Assembly (NCBI GenBank): GCA_000467715.1
Contig: AJFK01000095.1
Coordinates: 1-64,000, forward strand
Direction: 5' to 3'
DNA from: Hysterium pulicare CBS 123377
Lineage: Eukaryota > Ascomycota > Dothideomycetes > Hysteriales > Hysteriaceae
DNA length: 64,000 nucleotides
In this document: positions 54,648-64,000 of the stretch, piece by piece
Numbering within the stretch: the stretch's first letter is position 1
Layout: each line of letters begins with the position of its first letter
Position numbers and translations under genes: made by a program
The notes under the pieces: generated by a model
Seen by the model: only the letters and a program-made list of their open reading frames with translations
Databases searched by the model: none
What the model was told of the DNA's origin: nothing

Positions 54648-56289
54648 TGTTGGGAGGGAGATGAGAAGGAGGGAGGATAATTCGAGATAAGTGGTTCTTA
54701 AATACGTTGTTTGGGGAGTGACCTCCCGCAATGACCCCGGATTTCACCATTTCAGCAGCACGTGCCCGGCCGATCTTCTTCACGATAAAACTCACTTTCA
54801 CCTTTCACCTTCGAGCCCAAATCCTTCCTTTTCTAGTAACTGTCGCGAAAAGTGTCAATTCCTGACCTGGACCCTGAAATGGAGCTCCAATCATTTTTCG
54901 AGCGCATTTCAGCCTTATGTTACCTTCACACCGTCGAGCGGCACCGCACGTGAATCACCAGGCGTAGAACAGGTACGTGCATGTGAAGTTTGATGATTGT
55001 CCCTAGGAGCATGAGTACATTTCTAGCGACTGAAATTGCATTGTGCAACACTTAGCAAATTACTCCGTCTGATCACTAACCACTATACCCTTGATGTCCA
55101 AGGTGCCACCCTTCACCAAACTCGGGCTCACTCACAGGTTTGTCCGACAACATCTTGCCAACCCTATAAGTTCCCAGCTTTTCCGCAACCTGCTCGATAA
55201 GTTCCTCGAACGTTTCCTCTTCATCCCGGCTGGTATCAATCTGTTTCTTGTCCCTAGCTTTTCAGAGGAGGAAGTTGCTGTGGAGTAAACATTGATTCGA
55301 TCAGACTCTCCACATATAGTGCCAGGATGTGAGCGGAGCACCACTCGAAATAAGCGTAATTATAAGTACGGATGAAAAGACCTAAACGAAACAGTATAAA
55401 TGTTTGATTAGGGCAGCTCTTTCGGACAGGCTTTCCGTAGGGTTCTTCATCATCGCGATGAATCTTATGCTTTCCAGGCTCGTCCCGTGGCTAAACATCC
55501 CAAAGATGCTATTCAATTCGTATGTTTGTGATACTTTGGTTTGGTGCCCTGCAGGTGACTCCCTACCAACAGTGACTGCGCCCGCTTTCCAAAATCGCAA
55601 CTTGAGAAAGATCTGACAGTTTCGCTGACTGTCAAAAATCTGAACCGTTGGCGCATTTGCCAGAGGAACACTTCGCACATTCTCCTTAGTGCAGCTAAGC
55701 GCAAAGACGAACGTGAGGGTAAGAAGCCTTGGCCATGTGATGAAGGCTTCATTTTCGCGGAGAGATTAATTTAGATGTTGCCCTGGGGGTTGCAAGCTCG
55801 CTCGTGTATCGCAACTAAGAACCAAATGGATGCGTGAGGGCTTTGGATATCATCCAACGAGGCATTTCTTAGTTAGGAGGGACTTCTTTCATGCTGTCGT
55901 GAGACGCTTGGTTGATTTAGATTGGGGAGAGAAAGTTGAAGAATTGAGAGAAAACATAGATACAAATGATGTTGATCGCATTATGCAAGCACAAAGTGAG
56001 GCGAGGAGTTGTATTGACGTTAAAGGTTGAAGCGTGCGAAAACTGTCTAGTTGCCTGTTTGGCCTTACCTCAGGCTTGCAACACTTCCAGTGCCAAGACG
56101 AAACGTTCTTGATACACCAGCTCTTAACATGGCAATCTATTCTCCCTTCCCTCGCTAAACAGAGCTGTGCTCGTCGACTACCTAGTCTTTATCACCTTTT
56201 AATATTCTGATACCCCAACTTTTGCCCTTTCAACTTCAATTCCTTTTTGATTCCTACCACTCACTCTTTAGCATACACAAACCGCATCA
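54648..56289. other. Spacer with coding-like fragments
   Basis: No complete gene. On the minus strand about 55738-55382 reads as one long frame beginning with a hydrophobic run but lacking an ATG, and about 55255-55085 reads as an acidic helix-like stretch ending in a stop. On the plus strand an ATG frame of 66 codons (55830-56030) has a charged helical pattern. These may be pieces of an eroded gene or missed exons. Confidence 0.35.
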
Positions 56290-56942
56290 ATGTCGTCCTC
56301 AGAACTCGTCGCTCAGACAGTGCAAGCTGTTGCTCTCAGCGCTGTATCCAACACCCTCGCGCAAATCATATCCTCCTACAAAGACGATGTATGGCATCTT
56401 CCTCCTCCGTCGCGACAAGCTAGCTAACTCAATTCTTGCCCCAGACATCATTTTCCCTAAACCTCACCCAAATCCTCAAATTCTGCCTGTTCACCGCCCT
56501 CAACACACCTCCAAATTTCATCTGGCAACTCTTCCTCGAAGACCAATTCCCAACCTTCCCAAAGTCCTCTCCACCTCCGCCCTCCGAAAAGCCTAAGCCC
56601 AAAGCCGCCGAATCGAAACCCCGCCCTAACTTCCTCAATGTCGCCAAAAAGTTCCTCCTAGATCAGACCGTGAGCGCCGTCTTCAACACCCTACAATTCG
56701 TTGCCTTCATGGCCTACTTCAACAACATGGACAACTCCGGCGCGCTGAAGGCAAATTCATGGACGCCAATTAGAAAAGAGATGAGCGAGAAGTTTTGGCC
56801 GCTGCTGAAGGATGGATATAAGCTTTGGCCTGTATTCTCGCTGGTTAGTTTCTTATGGATACCGGTCGAGAAGCGGATTCTTGCTGGCGGCGCTGTTGGT
56901 ATTGGATGGGGAATTTATCTCAGCTTGATTGCGGATAAATGA
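56290..56942 (+). CDS. Mpv17/PMP22 family membrane protein
   Basis: Small four-helix protein of the Mpv17/PMP22 family, found in peroxisomal or inner mitochondrial membranes (yeast Sym1 relative). Exons 56290-56388 and 56445-56942; 597 nt, 198 aa. Early helices ALSAVSNTLAQIISSY and FCLFTALNTPPNFIWQLFL are followed by a proline- and lysine-rich loop (about residues 60-90). The C-terminal half holds LLDQTVSAVFNTLQFVAFMAYF and the family's conserved end, with PLLKDGYKLWPVFSLVSFLWIPVEKRIL and GIGWGIYLSL. The long proline-rich loop is unusual. Members form channels or aid stress tolerance; the exact compartment here is unclear. Confidence 0.87.
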
Positions 56943-58668
56943 GTGAGCGATTTTCAGGCAATGGCAACTCGCTTCTGATGAGATTTCGTGGAGGGAAGCT
57001 GTAAGATATGCGATATGACCAATGATTACGGGCAACATGGATTTTGGTGCATTCAGCATTGGGCATTCATCAACGGAGCATTGGGATTGCATTGGAGCGC
57101 TGCTCCAGGTATTGTACACATATCTACCCATCAAATGGCTATTTTGTTCATGTGCATGATGGTTTCTGATTGCCACTGCATCCAAAGTGAGATCTTCCTC
57201 CCCAGATACCTGCCTAGACCACAAGATTTGGAAAGGGGGAATGGCGGATGAAAGTGGTCGTAGCTATTTTCAAAATACTCGATGAAAAGAAGAGATTGGT
57301 ACTGCTCAACAACGCGTAAGCGGTTGAAAGCTCTCACTGTAGTTTGATTTCATTGTATGATGTAACGGTGTCTCTTCGATTTCTCTTCGCAATTTCCTTT
57401 TCGTTGTGGTTCTCTTTGGTTTTGGTACGCTATCGTCACTGTTGACGACGATAAAAGTCAGTATGAGGCGACCATTACCAGGGGGGAAGGTCCTTACTTC
57501 TATTTTGTTAAGAGACTAATTCCACCTTCATCGTTGCAGTCGCTCATCTGATACCGTCTATATCCCATTACCGCCACCACCAGTATCCCGTACCACCACA
57601 GTCTCCGTTTCTCATTCACTTACATACTTTCCAAGCAGCATACCCACTTCCACCTCCTCTTGATTCCTCATTACCCACCGCCAGGATATTTCATCTCAGC
57701 TTATCGCTGTAGTCTATACACGTCCACCATGGCACACGGTTGGGATCGCCCTGCGGTAGAAGACGTGAATATTCAAAGAGTCCGAAAGAAAAATCGACTG
57801 CTTCCCAGATTATGGCGCAAGACGTGTCAAATACTGAGCAGACTCTCCAATCGGCATTGATGATCGCGGGCCGCTATCACCGAAGTTAAGCATCATGAAC
57901 CACATCCCAATACTAATACCATATTAACTCCATTATAGTGGATTTCCGAGTACGCCTCCAAAGTAATTCTTCATTGAGGTACGAAAAGCGTGTGAAAGGA
58001 TGAACGATTCGATGGAATTTACGCTTGAGGGATTCTGGAGGTAATGGTGTTTGCGTTGGGAGGGTTTCTTGCTAGGGGTTTTGAGGTTTTGAGGTTTAGA
58101 GAGATTGAAGAAATTGTGGTTGTTCTAAGGTCAAAGATAGGTAGTGGGGATTATTTGTTGCCATTAGTCAAGTTAAGTATAACATTAATCGCTATTTGGG
58201 TGGCGAGCAAGGAATGGGGCTTTCGGTTGGATGTTGATTGAGCGGCCGCCGAGGGAGCTGTCACTGTGCCTTAGATGCTTTTGATAGAGAAATATAAGTG
58301 AAGACTTGCTGTGAGAATATGCTCGTATCCGATCGAGGGTATTTTGAAAACGGTCTGGCGACCAGAAAAATTTATCTGACTAGCCGGAGAAATTGTATGG
58401 CCGGTCACAAACTTTTTAGGGCTGGTCAAAAAAAGGCTTGGAATCCGTGAATGCGACTGCATTGAAGGTTATGTAGTATGATACATGCATCCCTTAACTG
58501 GGTGGAGGCCTCGAAGCCAATGATACGTAGTATCAGAGATAACATATGAAGTGAGTATTAAACTCTTAACATGTTGTGAAAGAAGTCAGGGAGGAGAGCG
58601 CTGCAATGCGCCGTCACAAGAGATAGACAGTAACTGCTTACCAAACCCTCCGGAACTCACCTACCCAC
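56943..58668. other. 1.7-kb spacer, no gene confidently seen
   Basis: A 43-codon frame with a good start context (57729-57860, MAHGWDRPAVEDVN) is the best small candidate but matches nothing known to me. The rest has only short frames. Confidence 0.35.
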
Positions 58669-61063
58669 TCAACGCTTCAATCCGCCCATAGCCTCCTTGA
58701 ATGTTCTGAGACCCTTCTCGAGCGTCACCTTGCGGCTTTCCAGATGGTCACGTTGGTGGGTGATCTCGGAAGGTTCCGCGCATACGAAAGCGATTTCCTC
58801 GTCGGAGAAGCCGGCGATCACCATTGGTGAGAGGATGTTGTCTGGTAAGGTGTTGACCAGATGACGTTCGATCACTTGTTTGGTGATGGCGTGAGTGAAG
58901 TATTTCAATTCATCCTATGAATTGTACATTAGTAGATGACAGGATGAGATTGATTTTGGCACTAAGGAAATACTTTGTAGTAAGCACGCTGATTATCGAG
59001 TGCCTCCTCGGACGAAAACTTGTCCATGTCTTGCTCAATGCCACTCGTCATATGCTGCTCAAGCATTCCAGGATCGACATACATGTGGGCAACACCATCA
59101 GTGGTCACGGAAATCTGGCATGCCTCCTTCGCCTTGGAGACGACTTTCCCATACTTTGTCTGGCGTTGCTTTTGGATAGTCGTCGTAAAGTAATGGTTGT
59201 ACGTTGAAGGATGGCGATCTTTATCGAGCAGTATGTAGGAGAGCTCTTTGCGACCAGAGACGAGTGAGGCCTCGAGGGCGGCATCCATGGATATACTTAC
59301 GAGACGAGATTGGATCTCTGGTGTTGTGGTATGCTGGAGGACAAGGTCCACGAATGTCTTGCAAGCGTCTGCAACCTTGTCAATGTGACTGGCGGCCAAT
59401 TCCTTCCAAGGCTGAGACTGTTCCCAGAAGAGTTGGCTGATTAGCATCGGGTTGAAATTGCCAGGCAATTCACATCCACGAGATCGCTCCAGAACCTTTT
59501 GAACCCATGAAACGGCTGCATCTCGACTCATTGACGTTGGTTTAGGAAGTCCGATATTTTCGTCATCATCCAATTTCTCAAGTTGTTCTTGGGCTTTGTT
59601 TGCCTCCGCGACATCGACATCGTCATCACCAGGTCCAGGAGCAATTGCAAATTTGTGACCTCGGAGACGTATATTTTCGGCAAACTTGAAATTGAAGGAT
59701 TGAACAACTGCTCGAAACCTACGAATGTTATCCAGGGAGTCCACTGGAGCATCCATATTTACGCCGCCGAAGAATGCATTGTCGTAGTGGCCTTGAACAG
59801 CGGCTTTCAGAATGTCATGAATCTTCATGCTGATTTTAGTGAGAAACATTCTCTGCTCCGATACCGTTCCTCTCTTCTCACCAAGGCGGTCAAGATGGTC
59901 AACAGTCTCTTGAAGCTTGGCACTCAGTTCATCTTTCAGACTCGGCAACTCTTTGACGAGGTGGTCGTGCAATAGTGCGCTCAATCGTTTTCTCAACGCC
60001 TCAATTCCAACGATATCTCGAGGTAGATCACGATATCGACCTTTACCAAAGAACGCACGTTCCGCATCGTTACGCTTTGCAAAAGAGAAGTGCTTCTCTT
60101 TTTCGGAACGGTTCTTGAGAATATGCCATCCTCGCTCGAAATAGATGTCTTGATTTTGGGCGAGTTCAAGCCAGGCTAGCTCATTCTCGGTTCCTTCGTG
60201 AAGATAGTCAGGTTTCGTGATAATGCCGAGCGTACGACGACCATCTTTATCAATCTTCTGGCAATAGTCTAAGATAATTTGGTTGGCGAAGTCGTTCTTC
60301 GCCGAAACGACGGCGAGGATGATGGTGCGTGGATTATTCATGTACTCTTGAACAAGATTGAGTATGAGCTCCTTGTCATGCTCACTCTGAGCCTTATTTG
60401 TGGTATGGATAAGACCCGGAAGGTCGACTAATGTCCTGAAGTCATGCGTTAATGGTAGCTGTCAAATATCTTAGAGACATCTTACAGCTGGGGCCTTGTT
60501 GGTCCACTGATCTCGATGGAGAGAACATCACGTGAGAATGCTCTAGAATCTCCAACTTTTCCGAGACCCATGGCGGTTGTTGCCTCTTCGATAATATCTG
60601 GAAGTTGACTGAAGTCGGTGATAGATCTAGTAAAGGCTTGAAGCTTGTCCTGCTCCTCCTGGGGACGTAATTTGTCAGGCGTAATACTGGTAGTGATGGA
60701 GGAGTCGAAATGCCGTCGCAGTACAATTTCGGTCGCGAAACGGGTGCAGAGGTTTTCCTTTCGCGGGAACGGAATCTCAGTGATCGCTTCCAACACTGAA
60801 CTCTTTCCGGAAGATTGATCTCCGCAGACAACAAGTTGAGGTAGTTCTACGATGCCACTGAGACCTGTACGTCTGAGTCGATCGACAATATCCATGATTC
60901 GGCGCTGATTGTCTCCCTGAAGAGCCTCGAGTGAACTCGTCGTGACAGCATTGGGGTCCATTGACTCTGGGGTTAGCTCTGGGAGTAGCTCTGGAGTCAA
61001 GACGACTGGTGAAACCAGACGCGAATCATCCTGCTTAGATGGGCTATCTTGGTCTCTAGCCAT
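58669..61063 (-). CDS. Dynamin-family GTPase, Mx-like
   Basis: Large GTPase of the dynamin superfamily. Exons by eye: 61063-60486, 60435-58974, 58914-58669; 2286 nt, 761 aa. G1 is GDQSSGKSS (exon 1), G3 DLPG at the start of exon 2, G4 TKPD. The middle/stalk region follows with SLKDELSAKLQETVDHLDRLGEKR, and the C-terminal exon encodes a GTPase effector domain (FTHAITKQVIERHLVNTLPDNI). There is no PH domain and no proline-rich tail, so it is like Mx or Vps1 in build. Fungal members of this group are often annotated as interferon-induced Mx-like proteins; their role is mostly unknown. All nucleotide motifs are intact. The N-terminus has a 50-residue Pro/Glu/Ser-rich stretch before the GTPase domain. 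Confidence 0.9.
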
Positions 61064-63311
61064 GATGATTTTTGGCGTGCAGTGAGAAAGTAAGTGGAAT
61101 TGGTCTTTGAGATTGATAGAACTTGACGTTTCTTTAGCTTCCTAAATGAAATGTGAATGAATTGGTATTTGAAATGGTGAGGAGGATGAGCAATTTATAT
61201 ACTGAATGTTGTGAAAGCGCTTAGTACCAGGCAGCAAAAGACAAGCGGCGAAGAACAAAGAAAGCTGAAAACCTGAAACGAGGTTCGAAAGAAAATGTCT
61301 CAACCAGCATATGACACGAACAAATGAGATGAATGCTTCCATGGAAAGATGGAGATCATTCCAGGGTTTGCGGGATGGCAGTGCTGCCATCTACAGCAAA
61401 CAAAACTTACTAGAGGCTTCCAGATGTCGTTCTGGTGAAGATGCCAATGAATTCTAGACGGAATGACTGGTGAGTGTTGCAGCATTGATTTGAAACTGTG
61501 CCGTAGGGTGAAGACTCCGCCGCACAAGCCTTGTGGTGGCTGCCGTTCAGCAGGGTCAAAACCAAGAGTTAGTCTGAAGCGGAACAAGATCCACGAAATG
61601 CGTGAGCGGCAAATTGTCGTGCGGTACGCTGTAATGATTGTCTTTGAGACCTGCACAAGATTGAGTGACAGTTGGAGGTGAGGTTGTGCGTGCGAGCGAC
61701 GGAAGGTGTTAATTTCTAAAATGGGGCTGAATTATTTTAGGACTAGTCTAAAACTAGATCCTTGCCTCACCTCCTCACCCTCATGCACTCCTCTCAGCAG
61801 AGATATATACACATGAGCTTTCCGAACAGTCACTATAAGCAGTTCATTCCTGATCATAACTATATCTGCTAAACTCAGAAAGACCCACGACGCGATGTCG
61901 CCACCCCATGGCCATTATACTTCCGCCTGACACCCAAGTTGGCACTTCACATCAGAGAAGTCCTTCCTGATATATACCAAAACAAGCCTTACCGTAACTC
62001 CGGAAGTGAGCTCATGGAGGTATATTGTCTGAGCTTGGAACTGGCCTATTTCATAACTAGATGGCAATGTAACCCATTACGCTTACATTGATTCGCGAGT
62101 CCGCTTAAGCAAGGTCCTGGGAAGAATAATAGGATCTCCAATACTTCGCTCAGAAGCTTGTTACGGGATTAATACTATTTAGCAGCATCAAAACTGCCCC
62201 GGTCACATTGTCTCAATTTGTCGCGCCCTTTGAAAACCATGAGAAGGCGATTTTAGCGGAAAAGTAGATTTCCGCGATTCCTTAAATCAAAATCATAATT
62301 AAGGACGTTCCGGCACGGTCTAACGCTGTAGCTACACCCTGATTCATACAGATTGGAACGCCGTACATCAAAATCAATCAAAGCCACATTCTGAATCACC
62401 AGCTAAATATTCCCACGTCGAAAACCTTACAACTCCAATTCAACTTCACGATGACTCAGGTATTCCCAATTTTCTCAGCAATAATGCCCACTATTCTAGG
62501 GACCACCATACGGCTGGCAAGGAGCCATCGCTCCATCGGCGGGTAACTTTTGGTATCGAAGACTTGCTGCTTCAAGGCTGCGGTACTTGATTGTGGTTGA
62601 GCACCGGAGGCTTGAAGTTCTGTGGCTTGAGTGCGGGTTTCCGTTTTATGCGGCTTGCTCTCCGTCTAGTACAAGCTGTCGAATTTGAACACATGAAGTA
62701 GGCGCTCCTTGAGCTCATGTTTGTCTTCCTCATCTTGAGCTTGAGGTAGACAACTTGCGTTTCAACCGGTGAGCCCAACTGCTGCATGCGTGTTGATATA
62801 CGCCAAGACGACGTGATCCTAGGATGGTCTATCTCTCCATAGCGAAGGCTGTAATGGTATCAGAGACGTCTAGATGCCAATTCTGATACGGTACAATGGC
62901 ACTGCATTGACATGGCTAATCATCGTCGGTAGTAACGCAAGTTTATATGACGTTAGTGAAGGGGAGATGGGTGCCTTAGAAAATGGATGGGATAATGATG
63001 TCGGTGTGATACTTTCCGGCATGTCCACTGATAGATATTATATAACTATTAACATGTTAGACGTTAGACTTTTTCTAGCTGTTGACATCTAAATATTTGT
63101 CAAGGTCCGTGCGTTTCACTCCCGTGAATGAAGACTTCGCGGTTTTCAAAAGCGATTCCCAGAGACTAGTCATGACATTCTTCGGATCTTTTCGCATCAA
63201 GGAAATCAACCTGTCTCTAACCCAACTCTACAGCGACCCCACCCCAATCTCCGAAGTTCGTCTCTCCTCCACCTAACCAAGTACGGAATCACCACAACCT
63301 GACAGCACGCC
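61064..63311. other. 2.2-kb spacer with possible small gene
   Basis: Promoter side of the dynamin gene and of the partial gene at the window end. One possible small spliced gene (62451-62688) is listed separately. At 63042-63064 lies the near copy of the 4789-4811 sequence. Confidence 0.4.
62451..62688 (+). CDS. Possible 65-residue spliced small protein
   Basis: ATG at 62451 followed by a nine-base exon (MTQ), a 40-nt intron with GTATTC donor and TTCTAG acceptor, and an exon 62500-62688. The product starts MTQGPPYGWQGAIAPSAGNF and is rich in Arg, Leu and Trp afterwards. I recognise no family. The 40-nt intron is as short as one in the chitin-binding gene. Support is weak and it may be chance. 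Confidence 0.28.
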
Positions 63312-64000
63312 ATGCCACCCAAAAACGATCAGATCACGGCTCTCGAAACCCAGCTCGAGCGCCTCAAGAGCGACTTCGTGCAGCAAGCGGAGAAAGACTT
63401 CCAAACCATCAAGACCCTTGCGATTGCTTTAGGACACGAACACCAGAGCAAGCTTCGATTGAAGAAAGAAAACAAAGGCTTGAAGCGGCAAGTGCGCAAC
63501 CTGCGACGTAGTAATCCTGGCGATGCATCGAGTGGCTTATCGCAAGCGCCTTCTCACACCATCTCCCAACCGCCCCGATTCCCAGACGGATATTCCCTTC
63601 AAGCTCAAACTATCCCGCAACATGGCTTTCGTCCTCCTATCTCATCATACAGTCGTCATCTAAACCCAACACCCGACCAACCCTCTCCATACGAGTATAA
63701 TACTAACTACAGAATCCAAAAGGAAATGCAAAAAGAGATAGCAAAGGCAGCGATCATCCTCCCGGATTACGATCCTCGCTCACCTCATTATCCCGAATAC
63801 TTGCGCAACTTCATGGACAGTAAGACTGTGGGAAACGAGGTTGAGATTGGAGAGGATGCTGCGTTGGATAGACGCTTGTTAAGCGCATATTCGGCCACTC
63901 CTGTGCCTGTTGACGCTAGGCAAATTCCGTCATCGGCCCCGACAGGTTCTTTTGGGAAGCGTCCTCTGTCTGAGGAATACGATCTACGAGTTCATAAATT
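63312..64000 (+). CDS. Coiled-coil protein, N-terminal part (runs off the window)
   Basis: Frame open from the ATG at 63312 to the window end, 229 codons. The first 70 residues form a Lys/Glu/Gln-rich coiled coil (start MPPKNDQITALETQLERLKS). A proline-, serine- and tyrosine-rich disordered stretch follows, with a short conserved-looking piece (AKAAIILPDYDPRSPHYPEYLRNFMDS) near residue 140. I do not recognise the family; a DNA- or cytoskeleton-binding scaffold is possible but unproven. Truncated by the window, not broken. Confidence 0.65.
   Translation, partial: MPPKNDQITALETQLERLKSDFVQQAEKDFQTIKTLAIALGHEHQSKLRLKKENKGLKRQVRNLRRSNPGDASSGLSQAPSHTISQPPRFPDGYSLQAQTIPQHGFRPPISSYSRHLNPTPDQPSPYEYNTNYRIQKEMQKEIAKAAIILPDYDPRSPHYPEYLRNFMDSKTVGNEVEIGEDAALDRRLLSAYSATPVPVDARQIPSSAPTGSFGKRPLSEEYDLRVHK

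Noticed and set aside
57860-57900. Stretch resembling a 5S rRNA segment (gaagttaagc)
   Set aside because: The similarity covers about ten bases only, and no other 5S elements are found around it.
62452-62458. TGACTCA site as a GCN4/CPC1 element
   Set aside because: A single 7-mer of this type is expected several times by chance in 64 kb, and no amino-acid gene follows.
1-64000. CRISPR arrays, rRNA operons, prokaryotic ribosome-binding sites and tRNA genes
   Set aside because: The window is eukaryotic and no spaced direct repeats or rRNA segments were seen. No tRNA was noticed by eye, but a covariance-model search was not possible.

Overview
The window is a gene-dense stretch of a filamentous ascomycete (Pezizomycotina) genome. 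The evidence is about one gene per 3 kb on both strands, short 40-200 nt GT-AG introns, and typical families: fungal STAND/NLR proteins, DAL5-type and multidrug-type MFS carriers, a hevein-domain secreted protein, an ascomycete laccase, FLC/TRP-like channel and a fungal Mx-like dynamin. Gene content would suit Leotiomycetes or a related class, but the sequence alone does not fix the class. Exon borders were worked out by eye from splice signals and frame continuity. For nearly every spliced gene the exon sum is an exact multiple of three.

Layout. 0-6 kb: housekeeping genes (GNA1 glucosamine-6-phosphate acetyltransferase, TRM44 tRNA methyltransferase, an SGNH esterase). 6-7.5 kb: spacer with a 14-bp minisatellite. 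7.5-14 kb: an allantoate-permease-like carrier with a 12-nt exon, then a large patatin/NB-ARC/TPR/ankyrin NLR. 16-24 kb: RING-like protein, three-domain chitin-binding secreted protein with micro-exons, SDR oxidoreductase, acyl-protein thioesterase, and an AT-rich transposon relic. 24-38 kb: endonuclease III-like glycosylase, argininosuccinate lyase (with GCN4/CPC1-, GATA- and E-box-like promoter sites), TRP-like channel, a tiny predicted myristoylated membrane protein, and a fusion of a fungal STAND N-terminal domain to a degenerate Ras domain. 38-51 kb: an oxidoreductase-rich group (broken dimeric-barrel monooxygenase-like gene, GMC oxidoreductase, methyltransferase, NmrA-like protein, membrane-anchored laccase, membrane-anchored phospholipase C-like phosphoesterase, MFS exporter). 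51-64 kb: luciferase-domain protein, CYTH protein, Mpv17/PMP22 protein, Mx-like dynamin, and the start of an unrecognised coiled-coil protein running off the end.

How parts may work together. The 38-51 kb block has tailoring-type enzymes plus an exporter but no recognisable backbone synthase, so it may be a degradation or remodelling group rather than a classical biosynthetic cluster. The most unusual object is the fungal_N/pseudo-Ras fusion at 36128-37873. Its Ras domain keeps the effector loop while four of the five guanine-nucleotide motifs are altered, which suggests a pseudo-GTPase or decoy. With the patatin NLR and the Mx-like dynamin it gives the window three innate-immunity-like genes, though nothing links them except proximity.
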